Shown here piece after piece: positions 47,491-56,606 of a stretch of 64,000 bases of DNA. The notes under the pieces are model-generated. The model searched no databases and was not told the DNA's origin. It was given only the letters and a program-made list of their open reading frames with translations. A program made the translations under genes and the position numbers. This DNA is from Amycolatopsis taiwanensis DSM 45107 (GTDB taxonomy: Bacteria; Actinomycetota; Actinomycetes; Mycobacteriales; Pseudonocardiaceae): contig NZ_JAFB01000015.1 of the NCBI RefSeq assembly GCF_000519205.1, forward strand, positions 38,874 through 102,873, written 5' to 3'. Every line of letters starts with the position of its first letter. Within the stretch, counting starts at the first letter, position 1.

Positions 47491-47526
47491 ACGAAGGCCA
47501 CCTCGCCGCGCCGGGGTGGCCTTCGT
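47491..47526 (+). terminator. Terminator of dps
   Basis: ACGAAGGCCACC (47491-47502) pairs exactly with GGTGGCCTTCGT (47515-47526) across a 12-base loop. It lies 10 bases after the dps stop and 28 bases before the gad start. Confidence 0.8.
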
Positions 47527-47554
47527 AACCTCCACAGGAATAAGGTCCGGGGCC

Positions 47555-48946
47555 ATGGTGCTGCATGCGGGCAAGGGCAAGGACGCCACGCGACGGGGCG
47601 GCAGCAACCCGATGCTGGCCGGCACCGATCCGGCGTATGCCGCCAACCTGACCTTGCCCCACAACCACCTGGGCGACGATCCGCTGCCCCCGGACACCGT
47701 GCTGCAACTCGTCCGCGATGAGCTGTTGCTCGACGGCAATGCGCGGCTCAACCTCGCCACGTTCGTCACCACGTGGATGGAGCCGCAGGCGCACGAGCTG
47801 ATGGCCGAGTGCGTGGCCAAGAACATGATCGACAAGGACGAGTACCCGCAGACCGCGGAGCTGGAGCGGCGCTGCGTGAACATCCTGGCCGACCTCTGGC
47901 ACGCGCCCGATCCGGCAGCGGTCATCGGCTGCTCCACGACGGGTTCGTCCGAGGCTTGCATGCTGGCCGGGATGGCCCTCAAACGCCGGTGGTCGAAGCT
48001 CGGCCGCCCGGGCCGGCCGAACCTGGTGATGGGCGCCAACGTCCAGGTGTGCTGGGAGAAGTTCTGCGAGTACTGGGAGGTCGAGCCACGGCTGGTGCCG
48101 ATGGAGGGCGACCGCTTCCACCTCACCGCGGACGAGGCCGTCGCCCACTGCGACGAGAACACCATCGGTGTGGTCGCGATCCTCGGCTCCACCTTCGACG
48201 GCAGCTACGAGCCGGTGGCCGAGATCGCCGCGGCACTGGACGCGCTGCAGGACCGCACCGGCCTCGATATCCCGATCCACGTGGACGGCGCGTCCGGGGC
48301 GATGATCGCGCCGTTCCTGGACCCCGACCTGGAGTGGGACTTCCGGCTGCCGCGCGTCGCCTCGATCAACACCTCGGGCCACAAGTACGGCCTGGTGTAT
48401 CCCGGCGTCGGCTGGGTGCTGTGGCGGGACCGGGCCGCGCTTCCCTCAGAGCTGGTGTTCAACGTCAACTACCTCGGCGGGAACATGCCCACGTTCGCGT
48501 TGAACTTCTCCCGCCCGGGCGCGGAGGTCGCCGCGCAGTACTACACGTTCGTGCGGCTGGGCCGCGAAGGTTTCCGGGCGGTGCAGCAGGCCTGCCGCGA
48601 TGTGGCGACCAGCCTGGCCGAGCGCATCGCGAGCCTTGGCCCGTTCCGGTTGCTCACCGCTGGAGACCAACTGCCGGTCTTCGCGTTCACCACGAAGCCG
48701 GAGATCACCGCCTTCGACGTGTTCTGTGTTTCGCGGCGGCTGCGGGAACGCGGCTGGCTCGTGCCCGCCTACACGTTCCCGGAGAACCGGACGGACCTGG
48801 CGGTGCTGCGCATCGTGTGCCGCAACGGTTTCACCCACGACCTGGCCGATCTGCTGATCCAGGATCTCACCCGACTGTTGCCCGAGTTGGAGCAGCAGAG
48901 TGGTCCGTTGGCCAAGCCGGAGACCAGCACCGCCTTCCACCACTAG
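47555..48946 (+). CDS. gadB: Glutamate decarboxylase
   Basis: The 463-residue PLP enzyme converts glutamate to GABA and CO2, consuming a proton. Length matches E. coli GadB (466). The PLP lysine is in NTSGHKYGLVYPGVGW (near residue 275), the aspartate ligand in HVDGASGAMIAPF (near 245), and the N-terminal substrate region ATFVTTWMEPQAHELM is typical. No gadC antiporter is nearby, so a role in acid export through GABA exchange is not shown. The ATG at 47555 is chosen because the longer frame runs through the dps terminator. Confidence 0.94.
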   Translation: MVLHAGKGKDATRRGGSNPMLAGTDPAYAANLTLPHNHLGDDPLPPDTVLQLVRDELLLDGNARLNLATFVTTWMEPQAHELMAECVAKNMIDKDEYPQTAELERRCVNILADLWHAPDPAAVIGCSTTGSSEACMLAGMALKRRWSKLGRPGRPNLVMGANVQVCWEKFCEYWEVEPRLVPMEGDRFHLTADEAVAHCDENTIGVVAILGSTFDGSYEPVAEIAAALDALQDRTGLDIPIHVDGASGAMIAPFLDPDLEWDFRLPRVASINTSGHKYGLVYPGVGWVLWRDRAALPSELVFNVNYLGGNMPTFALNFSRPGAEVAAQYYTFVRLGREGFRAVQQACRDVATSLAERIASLGPFRLLTAGDQLPVFAFTTKPEITAFDVFCVSRRLRERGWLVPAYTFPENRTDLAVLRIVCRNGFTHDLADLLIQDLTRLLPELEQQSGPLAKPETSTAFHH

Positions 48947-49012
48947 CCCTGCATCGCGCCGGGAAGATCACCCGGCGACGACTCCGGCCGGCGGGAACGT
49001 CACCGTCAGCTA

Positions 49013-49378
49013 CTAGCTCGGGTTCATGTCCATGAACTGGTAGTCGGAGCGGATACGGCCGTTCTCATCCCGGATGATGTGTTCGGTTCCCACGGCCGCG
49101 ACGGTGCCGCCAGCGGCCGGGACCATGTGCCAGACGATCCGTACCGCGTCGTGGTTCTCGTGATAGTCGTGCACCGTGAAGCGGAAACCCTTTGCGACGA
49201 AGTCGTGGTAGGCCTCTCGAATCGCGCCGTCGATCTCCTCGTGCCCACGGAACTGTTGGCTCACGTTCGCGTAGTGACCATCGCTGGCCCACAGTTCGGC
49301 GACCGCCGTGCGACGGGTCTCGGCGTCCTTCTCGTTCCACACGCGAGCGAAGCGGTCCACGAACTCGGAAGTTTTCAT
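49013..49378 (-). CDS. NTF2/SnoaL-like domain protein
   Basis: The 121-residue protein has the NTF2-like cone fold pattern (FVDRFARVWNEKDAETRRTAV, then IDGAIREAYHDFVAKGFRF and HIIRDENGRIRSDYQF). Such small proteins act as enzymes or binding partners for small molecules. The ATG at 49378 is preferred over upstream frames. AGGTAGGACC precedes it. Its upstream region contains a cluster of 22-bp repeats. No function can be assigned. Confidence 0.82.
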   Translation of the reverse strand: MKTSEFVDRFARVWNEKDAETRRTAVAELWASDGHYANVSQQFRGHEEIDGAIREAYHDFVAKGFRFTVHDYHENHDAVRIVWHMVPAAGGTVAAVGTEHIIRDENGRIRSDYQFMDMNPS

Positions 49379-49529
49379 GGTGGTCCTACCTTTCCAGCAC
49401 GATTGACATTGACACTCCGGCGGTGCCGCGCGAACGGGCCGGGCGGCCCTGTCCGGAATGTCCATGCTGGCAAGCCAACGCGGTGCAGTCGATTACCTCG
49501 CAAGTAATCCTGTCCGACGCCTGGTCGCG

Positions 49530-49655
49530 AGTCCCCCACTCCCGTAGCGTGAGTCCCCCACTCCCGTAGCGTGAGTTCCACGTTCCGGTAGACGGGAATG
49601 TGGAACTCGGACGTCGGGAACGGGGGACTCGCGTGACCGGAAGGTGGGACTCGCG
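49530..49655. repeat. 22-bp repeat family, three direct and three inverted units
   Basis: Units of about 22 bp of the type CGCGAGTCCCCCACTCCCGTA occur three times in forward orientation (about 49527-49593), then three times in reverse (about 49594-49655). The last inverted unit ends directly against the stop codon of the S9 peptidase gene. The same family forms a tandem array at 63812-64000. Confidence 0.75.
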
Positions 49656-51488
49656 TCAGCGCAGACCCACCGCGCGCATGGCGAACCACACCTCGGCCGC
49701 AGTCTGCCTGATCGTTTCCTCGATCACGAGCGAGCCGTGACCCGCGTCGTAGCGGTAGAACTGGTACGGCGCACCACGGCGAGCCAGGCGGTCGAGGTAG
49801 TTCTCGATCTGCCGGATCGGGCAGCGCGGGTCGTTGTCACCGGCCAGCACGAGCACCGGCGCCTTCACCGCGTCGACGTAGGTGATGGGCGAACATTCGC
49901 GGTACACCGCGGGCTTGGCTTCCGGGTCGCCGCCGAACAGCGCCCGGTCGAACGCCCGTAGCTGTTCCATCTCGTCCTCGTACGCGGCGACGTAGTCCGC
50001 CACGGGCACGCTGGCCACGCCCGCCGTCCAGAGTCCGGGTTGGGTGCCCAGCGCGAGCAGGGTGAGGTAGCCGCCCCAGGATCCTCCGGCGACCACGCAC
50101 CGCTCCGCGTCGGACAGTCCACTTCGGACGGCCCAGTCGTGTACCGCGGCCACGTCCGCCAGCTCGGTGAGCCCCGGCCTGCCTTCGATCGCGTCCCGCC
50201 AGGCGGAGCCGTAGCCCGTCGAACCGCGGTAGTTCACCTCGACCACCGCGAAACCGGCGTCCAGCCACGCCGCCCGGTAGGCGGAGAAGCGGTCTTCGTC
50301 GGCCGAGTGAGGACCGCCGTGCAGCGTGAACACGGTCGGGAGCGGCCCATCCGGCGCGCCGGACGGGCGCGAGACGAGCGCGTGGACGCGGCCACCGGGG
50401 CCTTCGACGAACGCGTCGCTCACCGGCGCCGAACCGGGCGCGGGCTCGCCCGGCGGGGTCAGCAGCACGCGGTCGGCGCCCTCCGGCGTGCGCGCCCGGA
50501 TCACCGTGGGCTCGGCCGCGCTGGACCAAGAGTATTCGACCGTGCCGTCGTCGCGCACGCCCGCGCCGCCGATCCGCCCGGGTGGCGTGTCCAAAGAGGA
50601 CAACTTGGCGGTCGCGAGGTGGTAGGAGTACAGGGAACTGCGGCCCTCGTGGAAATGCACGACGAGCAGCGCGTCGGCTTCTGGGTACCAGCCGGCGGTG
50701 ACCTCGCCGGGCAGGTCGAGGCTCAGTTCGGTCTCACCGTCACCCTCGACGTCCCAGATCAGCAACTCCTCGCGGCCACGCCGTTCGTGCAACATGAGCA
50801 GGCGGGTGTCGCCGGCGACCGGTGAGAACCCCAGCGGGGTCAGGCCCTTGCCCGGGCCGTCCCACTTCTCGGCCACGGTCGCGAACCCGTCCGCGGCGAG
50901 CACGCGTACCGCGGGATGGCGCGAGTCACCGTGCTCGGAGTGTGAGATCGCCAGCAGGCGCTCGTCCCGGGACAGCGCGGCCACGCTCGCGTCGTCCTTG
51001 CTCGCGTAGAAGCGGGCGGTCTCTCCGTCGCGGTGGACGAACAGCTCACTGCCGTCATCGGTGGACACGCCGACCGCGACCAGCCGGTGCCCGATCTCGA
51101 GACCGGCCGGGTAGCCGTCGTGCACGTCCGGCACGGCCCGCTCCGGGGCGCCGCCCCCGGCGAACGGTTCACGTACCCAGGAGCCGAACTCGTCACCGTC
51201 GGTGTCATCGAACCACCAGATCCACGCGCCGTCGCGCGAGGTGGTTGCGGACAGGGTGCCGTTGGGCCGGTCGGTGACCTGCCGGTGTTCTCCGGTGGCG
51301 CGGTTCCAGGAGTAAACCTCCCAGACGCCGCTGGCGTTCGACACGTAGATGTTGGCGTCAGGGGCGTCGACGGCCCAGTCCGGCGGCGACATGCGCGGCG
51401 CTCGGAAGCGTGCGCGCCAGCGTGCCTCGGCCTCGGCGTCATCGAAGATCCGGTCAGGTATCACAGCGGGCGGATGCTGGGTAGTCAC
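49656..51488 (-). CDS. S9 family serine peptidase (prolyl oligopeptidase-like)
   Basis: The 610-residue protein has an N-terminal seven-bladed beta-propeller (about residues 60-370) and a C-terminal alpha/beta hydrolase domain. The nucleophile is in GGSWGGYLTLLALG (near residue 462), the aspartate in LVLAGDNDPRC and the histidine in DAGHGSLV (near 588). It resembles dipeptidyl-peptidase/acylaminoacyl-peptidase enzymes and should cleave small peptides in the cytosol. No signal peptide is visible. The ATG at 51488 is 38 bp from the divergent methyltransferase start. Confidence 0.93.
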   Translation of the reverse strand: MTTQHPPAVIPDRIFDDAEAEARWRARFRAPRMSPPDWAVDAPDANIYVSNASGVWEVYSWNRATGEHRQVTDRPNGTLSATTSRDGAWIWWFDDTDGDEFGSWVREPFAGGGAPERAVPDVHDGYPAGLEIGHRLVAVGVSTDDGSELFVHRDGETARFYASKDDASVAALSRDERLLAISHSEHGDSRHPAVRVLAADGFATVAEKWDGPGKGLTPLGFSPVAGDTRLLMLHERRGREELLIWDVEGDGETELSLDLPGEVTAGWYPEADALLVVHFHEGRSSLYSYHLATAKLSSLDTPPGRIGGAGVRDDGTVEYSWSSAAEPTVIRARTPEGADRVLLTPPGEPAPGSAPVSDAFVEGPGGRVHALVSRPSGAPDGPLPTVFTLHGGPHSADEDRFSAYRAAWLDAGFAVVEVNYRGSTGYGSAWRDAIEGRPGLTELADVAAVHDWAVRSGLSDAERCVVAGGSWGGYLTLLALGTQPGLWTAGVASVPVADYVAAYEDEMEQLRAFDRALFGGDPEAKPAVYRECSPITYVDAVKAPVLVLAGDNDPRCPIRQIENYLDRLARRGAPYQFYRYDAGHGSLVIEETIRQTAAEVWFAMRAVGLR

Positions 51489-51526
51489 CCCTCGATCCTG
51501 CCAGGTGTAACCCGTACGGTGGACCC

Positions 51527-52276
51527 GTGTTGGAGGGATACGCGGCGGGTTACGCCGATGACGCGCTGTCGATGATGTCGGCGCGCACGGCGAGTGACCG
51601 GGCGGCCTTCGTGCTGCGCCTGCTGCGGCCCGGGTTACGCGTCCTCGACGTCGGCTGCGGCCCCGGCACGATCACTTCTGGTTTCACCCCGCTCGTCGGT
51701 GACTCCGGCCGGGTGCTCGGCGTCGATCCGTATTTCGCCCAGTTCCCCGGCGAGTCCACTGTGGATTTCGTGGCCGGTTCGGTGTACGCCTTGCCCGTTC
51801 CCGCGGACAGTTTCGACGTGGTTTTCGCGCACGCCCTGTTCGAACATCTGGCGCGCCCCGCCGAGGCACTGGCGGAGCTTCGCCGGGTACTCAGACCCGG
51901 TGGCCGCCTCGCCTTGTCCACTTCGGACTGGAGTCGCGCCCGGTTGCGGCCGAGGACGGCCAATGTCGACGCGGCTCTGCGTGGCCATTACCTGCTCCGC
52001 CGTCGCGCGGGCGGGGATCCGTTCGCCGGCCGGAAGGTGGCTGATCTGGTGAGCCGGGCGGGGTTCCGGGACGTGAACACGCACGCGCGTTTTCGGCCCG
52101 ACATGCCCTACCGGGCGTTGGCCAGATATATCGAAACTCGCCTGGACGAGGCGCTCACCGCTTCCACCACGGACCGCGACCAACTCGCCAGCGCCGCCCG
52201 CTCCGCCTGGTCATGGTCCCACTCCGGCGACGGCGACTTCACCCAATGCTGGATAGAACTAACCGCCACCAAATAA
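51527..52276 (+). CDS. SAM-dependent class I methyltransferase
   Basis: The 249-residue protein has the Rossmann SAM-binding motif LRVLDVGCGPGTITSGF (near residues 38-54), motif II acidic residue in VLGVDPYF, and the motif IV-like FDVVFAHALFEHL with RRVLRPGGRLALS, all typical of UbiE/Methyltransf_11. Its substrate is unknown. The GTG at 51527 is the only start before the domain. It is divergent from the S9 peptidase gene. Confidence 0.9.
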   Translation: MLEGYAAGYADDALSMMSARTASDRAAFVLRLLRPGLRVLDVGCGPGTITSGFTPLVGDSGRVLGVDPYFAQFPGESTVDFVAGSVYALPVPADSFDVVFAHALFEHLARPAEALAELRRVLRPGGRLALSTSDWSRARLRPRTANVDAALRGHYLLRRRAGGDPFAGRKVADLVSRAGFRDVNTHARFRPDMPYRALARYIETRLDEALTASTTDRDQLASAARSAWSWSHSGDGDFTQCWIELTATK

Positions 52277-52555
52277 CCGACAGGCACAACTACGCCCAAC
52301 TCTCAGCGACAAAGGCCTCGCCCCGCGAGACGCACCTCGCGGCCCCCGCCCGCTCACCACCCGCCGCCACCCAACCATTATCGCGGCTGCTTTCCACCCA
52401 GCCACGCACTAAATGGATCTCGCCAACGCTCATCTCGCGGCTCCGCCGCTTACTTCACGCGCGGCACTCGCCGTAAGCCCCAGCTACCTCGCGGGGGGTC
52501 CAGGGGGCTCGCCCCCTGGCGGGGGTCTGGGGGTTCGACCCCCAGTGTAATAACG
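52277..52555. other. Intergenic region with GC hairpins
   Basis: This gap of about 280 bp has no convincing gene. It holds two tight hairpins, CCAGGGGGCTCGCCCCCTGG at 52500-52519 and CTGGGGGTTCGACCCCCAG at 52527-52545, which resemble the GC palindromes at 28.8-29.0 kb. They may be part of a dispersed palindromic repeat family. Confidence 0.5.
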
Positions 52556-52598
52556 CGGCAGACCCCCGCCTGCGCTTTCCGCAGGCAGGGGTCTGCCG
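52556..52598 (-). terminator. Terminator of the tRNA-Pro gene
   Basis: A 19-bp stem with one mismatch (52556-52574 with 52580-52598) and a 5-base loop lies about 10 bp downstream of the tRNA on its strand. Confidence 0.75.
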
Positions 52599-52607
52599 TC
52601 TGACGCG

Positions 52608-52681
52608 TCGGGGTGGCGGGATTTGAACCCACGACCTCCTCGACCCGAACGAGGCACGCTACCAAGCTGCGCCACACCCCG
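52608..52681 (-). tRNA. tRNA-Pro (anticodon CGG)
   Basis: On the minus strand the acceptor stem pairs CGGGGTG with CACCCCG. The D-arm has GGCGCAGCTTGGTAGC, the anticodon stem-loop is CCTCG-TTCGGGT-CGAGG with anticodon CGG, and the T-arm contains GGTTCAAATCC. The discriminator is A. Length is 74 bases without CCA. It is followed by a strong terminator. Confidence 0.95.
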
Positions 52682-52710
52682 AGGTACTGCTTAGCGGGTC
52701 GAGGGAGAGT

Positions 52711-53688
52711 CTAGCGGACGTCGCTGGGTGCCTTCCTCCGGGTTTCGGTTTCGGCCTCGCGGGTGGGGGTGGGGCGTGGGACGAGGGTGAGCAGGCTGGC
52801 CTCGGGTGGGCAGGCGAAACGTGCTGGTGCGTAGGGTGAGGTGCCCAGTCCGGCCGAGACGTGCAGCCACATGTGCGCGCCCCAGCGGGAGGCGCCGCGG
52901 GCGCGGGAGCGATCAAGCTCACAGTTGGTGACGAGGGCGCCGATGCCGGGGATGCGGAGCTGGCCGCCGTGGGTGTGCCCGGCCATGACGAGGTCGTAGC
53001 CGTCGGCGGCGAACGGGTCGAGTACGCGGGGCTCGGGTGAGTGGGTGACGCCGAGCCGGAGCACCGCGTCGGGGTCGGCCTGTCCGGCGATCTCGGGGTA
53101 GCGGTCGCGGCGGAGGTGCGGGTCGTCGAGTCCGGCGGCGAAGATGGTCTGGCCCGCGACGTCGATGGTGCGCCGCACGTGGGTGAGGTCGACCCAGCCG
53201 CGCTCGAGGAACGCCGCGCGCAGGTCACGCCAGGGCAGTTTCCGGCCGTGGATGCGCTTCTTCTTGCCGCGGGGCATCAGGTAGCGGGCCGGGTTCTTCG
53301 GCTTGGGCGCGTAGTAGTCGTTGCTGCCGAAGATGAACACGCCCGGCCGGTCCAGCAGCGGGCCGAAGGCGCGGAGCACGTAGGGCACCGCTTGCTGGTG
53401 CGCGAGGTTGTCACCGGTGTTGACGACGAGGTCGGGTTCGAGTTCGTTCAGCGCGCTGACCCAGCGTTGCTTGGACTCGTGCCCGGGCAGCATGTGCAGG
53501 TCGGACACGTGCAACACCCGGATCGGCCGGGCGCCGGGCGCGAGCACGGGCAGTTCGGCGGTGCGCAGCGTCCAGAGCCGTCTCTCGATGCCCACCGCGT
53601 AGCCGAGTGCGCCCGCACCGAGTGCCAGGGTTCCCGTGATGAGACGAGTCGCCGTCTTCGCTGGGTGCTTGTTACCGACTGTGCTCAC
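52711..53688 (-). CDS. Metallophosphoesterase (Rv3683-like)
   Basis: The 325-residue protein has an N-terminal hydrophobic segment (LITGTLALGAGALGYAVGI, about residues 13-31) and a calcineurin-like metallophosphoesterase domain with metal motifs LHVSDLHM (near 60), NTGDNLAH (near 92), GSND (near 122), a THSPEP histidine (near 216) and MAGHTHGGQL (near 242). It is a YkuE/Rv3683-type enzyme anchored to the membrane. The GTG at 53688 gives the usual signal-anchor start. Position downstream of ponA2 matches mycobacteria. It overlaps the end of a small membrane protein gene by 17 bp. Confidence 0.9.
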   Translation of the reverse strand: MSTVGNKHPAKTATRLITGTLALGAGALGYAVGIERRLWTLRTAELPVLAPGARPIRVLHVSDLHMLPGHESKQRWVSALNELEPDLVVNTGDNLAHQQAVPYVLRAFGPLLDRPGVFIFGSNDYYAPKPKNPARYLMPRGKKKRIHGRKLPWRDLRAAFLERGWVDLTHVRRTIDVAGQTIFAAGLDDPHLRRDRYPEIAGQADPDAVLRLGVTHSPEPRVLDPFAADGYDLVMAGHTHGGQLRIPGIGALVTNCELDRSRARGASRWGAHMWLHVSAGLGTSPYAPARFACPPEASLLTLVPRPTPTREAETETRRKAPSDVR

Positions 53689-53962
53689 GTCTCCAGAATA
53701 GGTGATTGCCCGAGCGCTGACGGTGTTTGTCCCGCATGTCAAGCGCGGCTTCGAGCCCGCGCAGGATCGCCAGCGCGCTTCCCGGGCCGAGGACGACGGC
53801 CCATACCTCCCATCGCAGTGGCACCAGTGCGATCAGGAAGCCGGTGGCGACGACCTGTGCTACAAGCAGGAATAGACGCAGTACCAGCGGTCGCCAGGGG
53901 ATGAGTGGCAGTCCGATCGTGACCACCATGATCGGCAGCAGGATGAACAAGACGACACCCAC
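53672..53962 (-). CDS. Small membrane protein upstream of the metallophosphoesterase (hypothetical)
   Basis: A 96-residue protein (GTG start at 53962, with a G-rich ribosome site 9 bases upstream; TTG at 53971 possible) has two or three hydrophobic spans near residues 1-18, 25-45 and 50-66. The tail is charged. Its end overlaps the metallophosphoesterase start, which suggests coupling. I do not recognise the family. Confidence 0.55.
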   Translation of the reverse strand: MGVVLFILLPIMVVTIGLPLIPWRPLVLRLFLLVAQVVATGFLIALVPLRWEVWAVVLGPGSALAILRGLEAALDMRDKHRQRSGNHLFWRREHSR

Positions 53963-54357
53963 GCTCGTCAACCCCCTGACCAGTCACCGCCCAAGGACGC
54001 CGGTCACGACCATGTTAGCCGCTAGTCTAGGTGAGCGCTCGGCGGCGGCAAACAAGGAAGCCCTCCGTTGTGCGAATTTGAAAGGGACCGCCAAGCTTGC
54101 GTCCTTTACGCTGTTCGGCCGATTGTCGCCGGCTGTGCCCATGTGGTTGGCGTAAGAATCAAACCTGGGTGGTCCAGGGGGAGTTGAACAACCACATTGA
54201 AGTCAATATCAGCTAACTACGCACCGGACCGATTTACGGTTTTGTCTGGTCACGGTGACCCGCAGGGAGGCTTTCAGGCCGACGTAGCCGGCCTGCCGCG
54301 CCACCAGCCTTGCCAGGCGACGCAGCAGGGGATTCCGATCGTCAGCACGGTCACAAT
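53963..54357. other. Intergenic region between the small membrane gene and the ponA2 terminator
   Basis: About 395 bp hold the promoter of the leftward metallophosphoesterase pair. A 26-codon ORF on the minus strand (start near 54354) is rich in tryptophan and cysteine but has no support. No RNA or repeat is recognised. Confidence 0.35.
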
Positions 54358-54399
54358 CGGCTCGTAAGCCGCCGGAAATCTCCGGCGGCTTACGAGCCG
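54358..54399 (-). terminator. Terminator of ponA2
   Basis: Bases 54358-54375 and 54382-54399 form a perfect 18-bp stem with loop AAATCT, located 18 bp after the ponA2 stop on the minus strand. Confidence 0.85.
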
Positions 54400-54416
54400 A
54401 AACGGCGCTCAGCGGT

Positions 54417-56606
54417 TCAATGCTCGTAGGCCGGGTCGGACGGAGGCAGCGGCAGGGCCGGCTGGTTGCCGAGGATGGGGACCATCGCACCGAACCAGGT
54501 TCGTGCGGGTGTCTTGCCGCCGAACATGTTCCCGTCGCCCGTACCCTGCACCGCGCTGACATTGCCCACCCCGCCGTCGATCAGCCCGCCGATCGGGAAG
54601 TCCGGGCGGAAGATCATGGCGGCACCGGCCAGTTGCGGCACGGCCGCCACGAACGCGGACGAGCCGCTGACGTCGGTGGTCCCGGTCTTGCCGATCGCCG
54701 GGCGGTTCCATCCGACCGCGGCGGCCGCTGCGTGCGCGGTGCCTTCGGTGATGTCCTTGCTCATCCCGACGGCCAGGGTGTTGGCGAGTCCTTCGGGCAC
54801 CACCTGCTCGCACGCATCCTCATGGATGGGTGAGACGGCTTGGCCCTCTCGGTCCGTGATCGAGCTGAGCGGCGTCGGCGGGCACCAGACGCCGCCGCTC
54901 ATGATGGTCGCCGCCACGTTCGCCAGTTCGAGGCCGCTCGTCGGGCTGACGCCCAGCGTGAACGAACCGAACCCGCTCTTCTGGGGGCCTTCCGGTCCGT
55001 AGTACTTCTGCTGCGGCATCTTGTAAGCCAGCGACTGGCCGTCGGGGTCGACAGCACCACCGTTGGCCGCGTTCGACATCATCGTGTTCCGCATGCCGAG
55101 CCGGTAGGCCATGTCCAGCACCGCACCGATTCCGGCCTGTTCTTCCAAGATCACGAAACCGGTGTTGGGTGAGGTCGCCAACGCCTGTTGCAGGCTCATC
55201 GTGGACCCATAATTGCCTTCACCGTAATTTGACATGCAGTAGGCATATGTGGCTTGCGCGACTTGCGGGCAACCCGGCTTGCCGCCGAGAAACACCCTTG
55301 AGCTGTAACTCTGCGGTGTTTGGATGGTGCTGTAAATGCCGACCTTGTGTTGTTCCATCGCGGCGGCCGTGGTGAAGATCTTGTAGCTCGACCCGGCACC
55401 GGTCACATTGGACACGTCCGACGGCAGCGCGTAGGTGGTCTGGCCCTTGGTCGCGTCCGTGCCGTAGTCACGGTTGGCCGCCAGGGCGACCACCTCGTGA
55501 CGGTCCTTTCCTGGCCGTACCAAGGAAAGCGTGTTGGCCACGTTCTTCTGGGTCTTTTTCACCTGTGTCTCGGCGGAGACCTTCGCCAGGTGGTTGGCGT
55601 TCTGGTCCATCGTGGTGCGGATGGTGTAGCCGCCGCTGTAGAGGTCTTGCTTCGTCATCCCGTGCGTCAGCAGGTAATCCTGGACGTACTGGCAGAAGAA
55701 GCCGTTCTCCGGGCCCGCGCCGGTGCAGTTCGAGGCCGGTTTGGACGGTCCATCCGGGACCACGCCGAGCGGTTCCGCCTTGAGCCGTTGCCCGTCCTCC
55801 GGGGCCAGCTTGTTGTTGTCCACCATCCGGTCGAGCACCAGGTTGCGGCGCTGCATGGCCCGCTCCGGGTTGTTCCACGGGTCGTAGACGGGCGGGTTGT
55901 TGACCATCCCGGCGAGCAGCGCCGCCTGGGTGACGGTGAGCTTGTCGGGCGTGGTGTTGAAGTACGCCCGCGCGGCCGCGCCGATTCCGTAGATCTTGCG
56001 CGAGAACTCGACGACGTTGAGGTAGCTGGTGAGAATCTGGTCCTTCGACATCTTCGTCTCGAGCTGGATCGCGATCCGCGCTTCCTTGAGCTTGCGGGCG
56101 AGCGACTGCTCCTGCGCCTTGCGTTGTCCCGCTTCGTCGTTGCGGTAGATGACGTTGATCAAGTAGTTCTTGACGTATTGCTGGGTCAATGTGGACGCAC
56201 CCTGGGTGTCGGCGCCGGTGCTGTTGCTGAGCGCGGCGCGCAGCGTCCCCGCCCAGTCGACGCCGTGGTGGTCCAGAAAACGCCTGTCCTCCACCGAGAT
56301 CAGCGCCCATTTCATGGCATCGTTGATCTCGCTGGTCGCGGTCGGGATGCGGTACTGGTCGTACAGCGTGGCGATCGGATTGCCCGCCGAATCGGTGATC
56401 GTGGTCAGTAACGGCGGCGGCACGTTCGCCAGCTCCGCCGACATCGAGTCGACGGTCTCGCTGGCCTTGTTGGAGGCGACCCCCAGACCACCGGCGAGCG
56501 GGAACAGCAGTCCCGCCACCAGGATCCCCGCGAGCAGACACAGGCCGAATAGCTTGAAGAACGCATCCGTCTTCCACACAACAGCCAGGGTAGCCGCATC
56601 GGACAT
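54417..56606 (-). CDS. ponA2: Bifunctional class A penicillin-binding protein (PonA2-like)
   Basis: The 729-residue enzyme polymerises and cross-links peptidoglycan. A single signal-anchor (FFKLFGLCLLAGILVAGLLF, about residues 13-32) leads to the glycosyltransferase domain with SVEDRRFLDHHGVD and GASTLTQQYVKN, and then a transpeptidase domain with the serine motif SSYK (near residue 405), SPN and KTGT (near 625). No PASTA domain is seen, although mycobacterial PonA2 carries one. The ATG at 56606 is chosen just before the anchor; a GTG at 56612 is as good. It is divergent from whiB4, as in M. tuberculosis Rv3682/Rv3681c. Confidence 0.94.
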   Translation of the reverse strand: MSDAATLAVVWKTDAFFKLFGLCLLAGILVAGLLFPLAGGLGVASNKASETVDSMSAELANVPPPLLTTITDSAGNPIATLYDQYRIPTATSEINDAMKWALISVEDRRFLDHHGVDWAGTLRAALSNSTGADTQGASTLTQQYVKNYLINVIYRNDEAGQRKAQEQSLARKLKEARIAIQLETKMSKDQILTSYLNVVEFSRKIYGIGAAARAYFNTTPDKLTVTQAALLAGMVNNPPVYDPWNNPERAMQRRNLVLDRMVDNNKLAPEDGQRLKAEPLGVVPDGPSKPASNCTGAGPENGFFCQYVQDYLLTHGMTKQDLYSGGYTIRTTMDQNANHLAKVSAETQVKKTQKNVANTLSLVRPGKDRHEVVALAANRDYGTDATKGQTTYALPSDVSNVTGAGSSYKIFTTAAAMEQHKVGIYSTIQTPQSYSSRVFLGGKPGCPQVAQATYAYCMSNYGEGNYGSTMSLQQALATSPNTGFVILEEQAGIGAVLDMAYRLGMRNTMMSNAANGGAVDPDGQSLAYKMPQQKYYGPEGPQKSGFGSFTLGVSPTSGLELANVAATIMSGGVWCPPTPLSSITDREGQAVSPIHEDACEQVVPEGLANTLAVGMSKDITEGTAHAAAAAVGWNRPAIGKTGTTDVSGSSAFVAAVPQLAGAAMIFRPDFPIGGLIDGGVGNVSAVQGTGDGNMFGGKTPARTWFGAMVPILGNQPALPLPPSDPAYEH

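Noticed and set aside
47459..47554. N-terminal extension of glutamate decarboxylase
   Set aside because: The in-frame extension runs through the dps end and its terminator hairpin, so the ATG at 47555 is used.
52520..52548. tRNA-like T-arm (GGGGGTTCGACCCCC)
   Set aside because: No acceptor, D or anticodon arm can be built around it. It is a GC hairpin in a repeat-like stretch.
54209..54562. Minus-strand ORF in the gap before ponA2
   Set aside because: It overlaps the ponA2 end and its terminator and lacks a recognisable domain.
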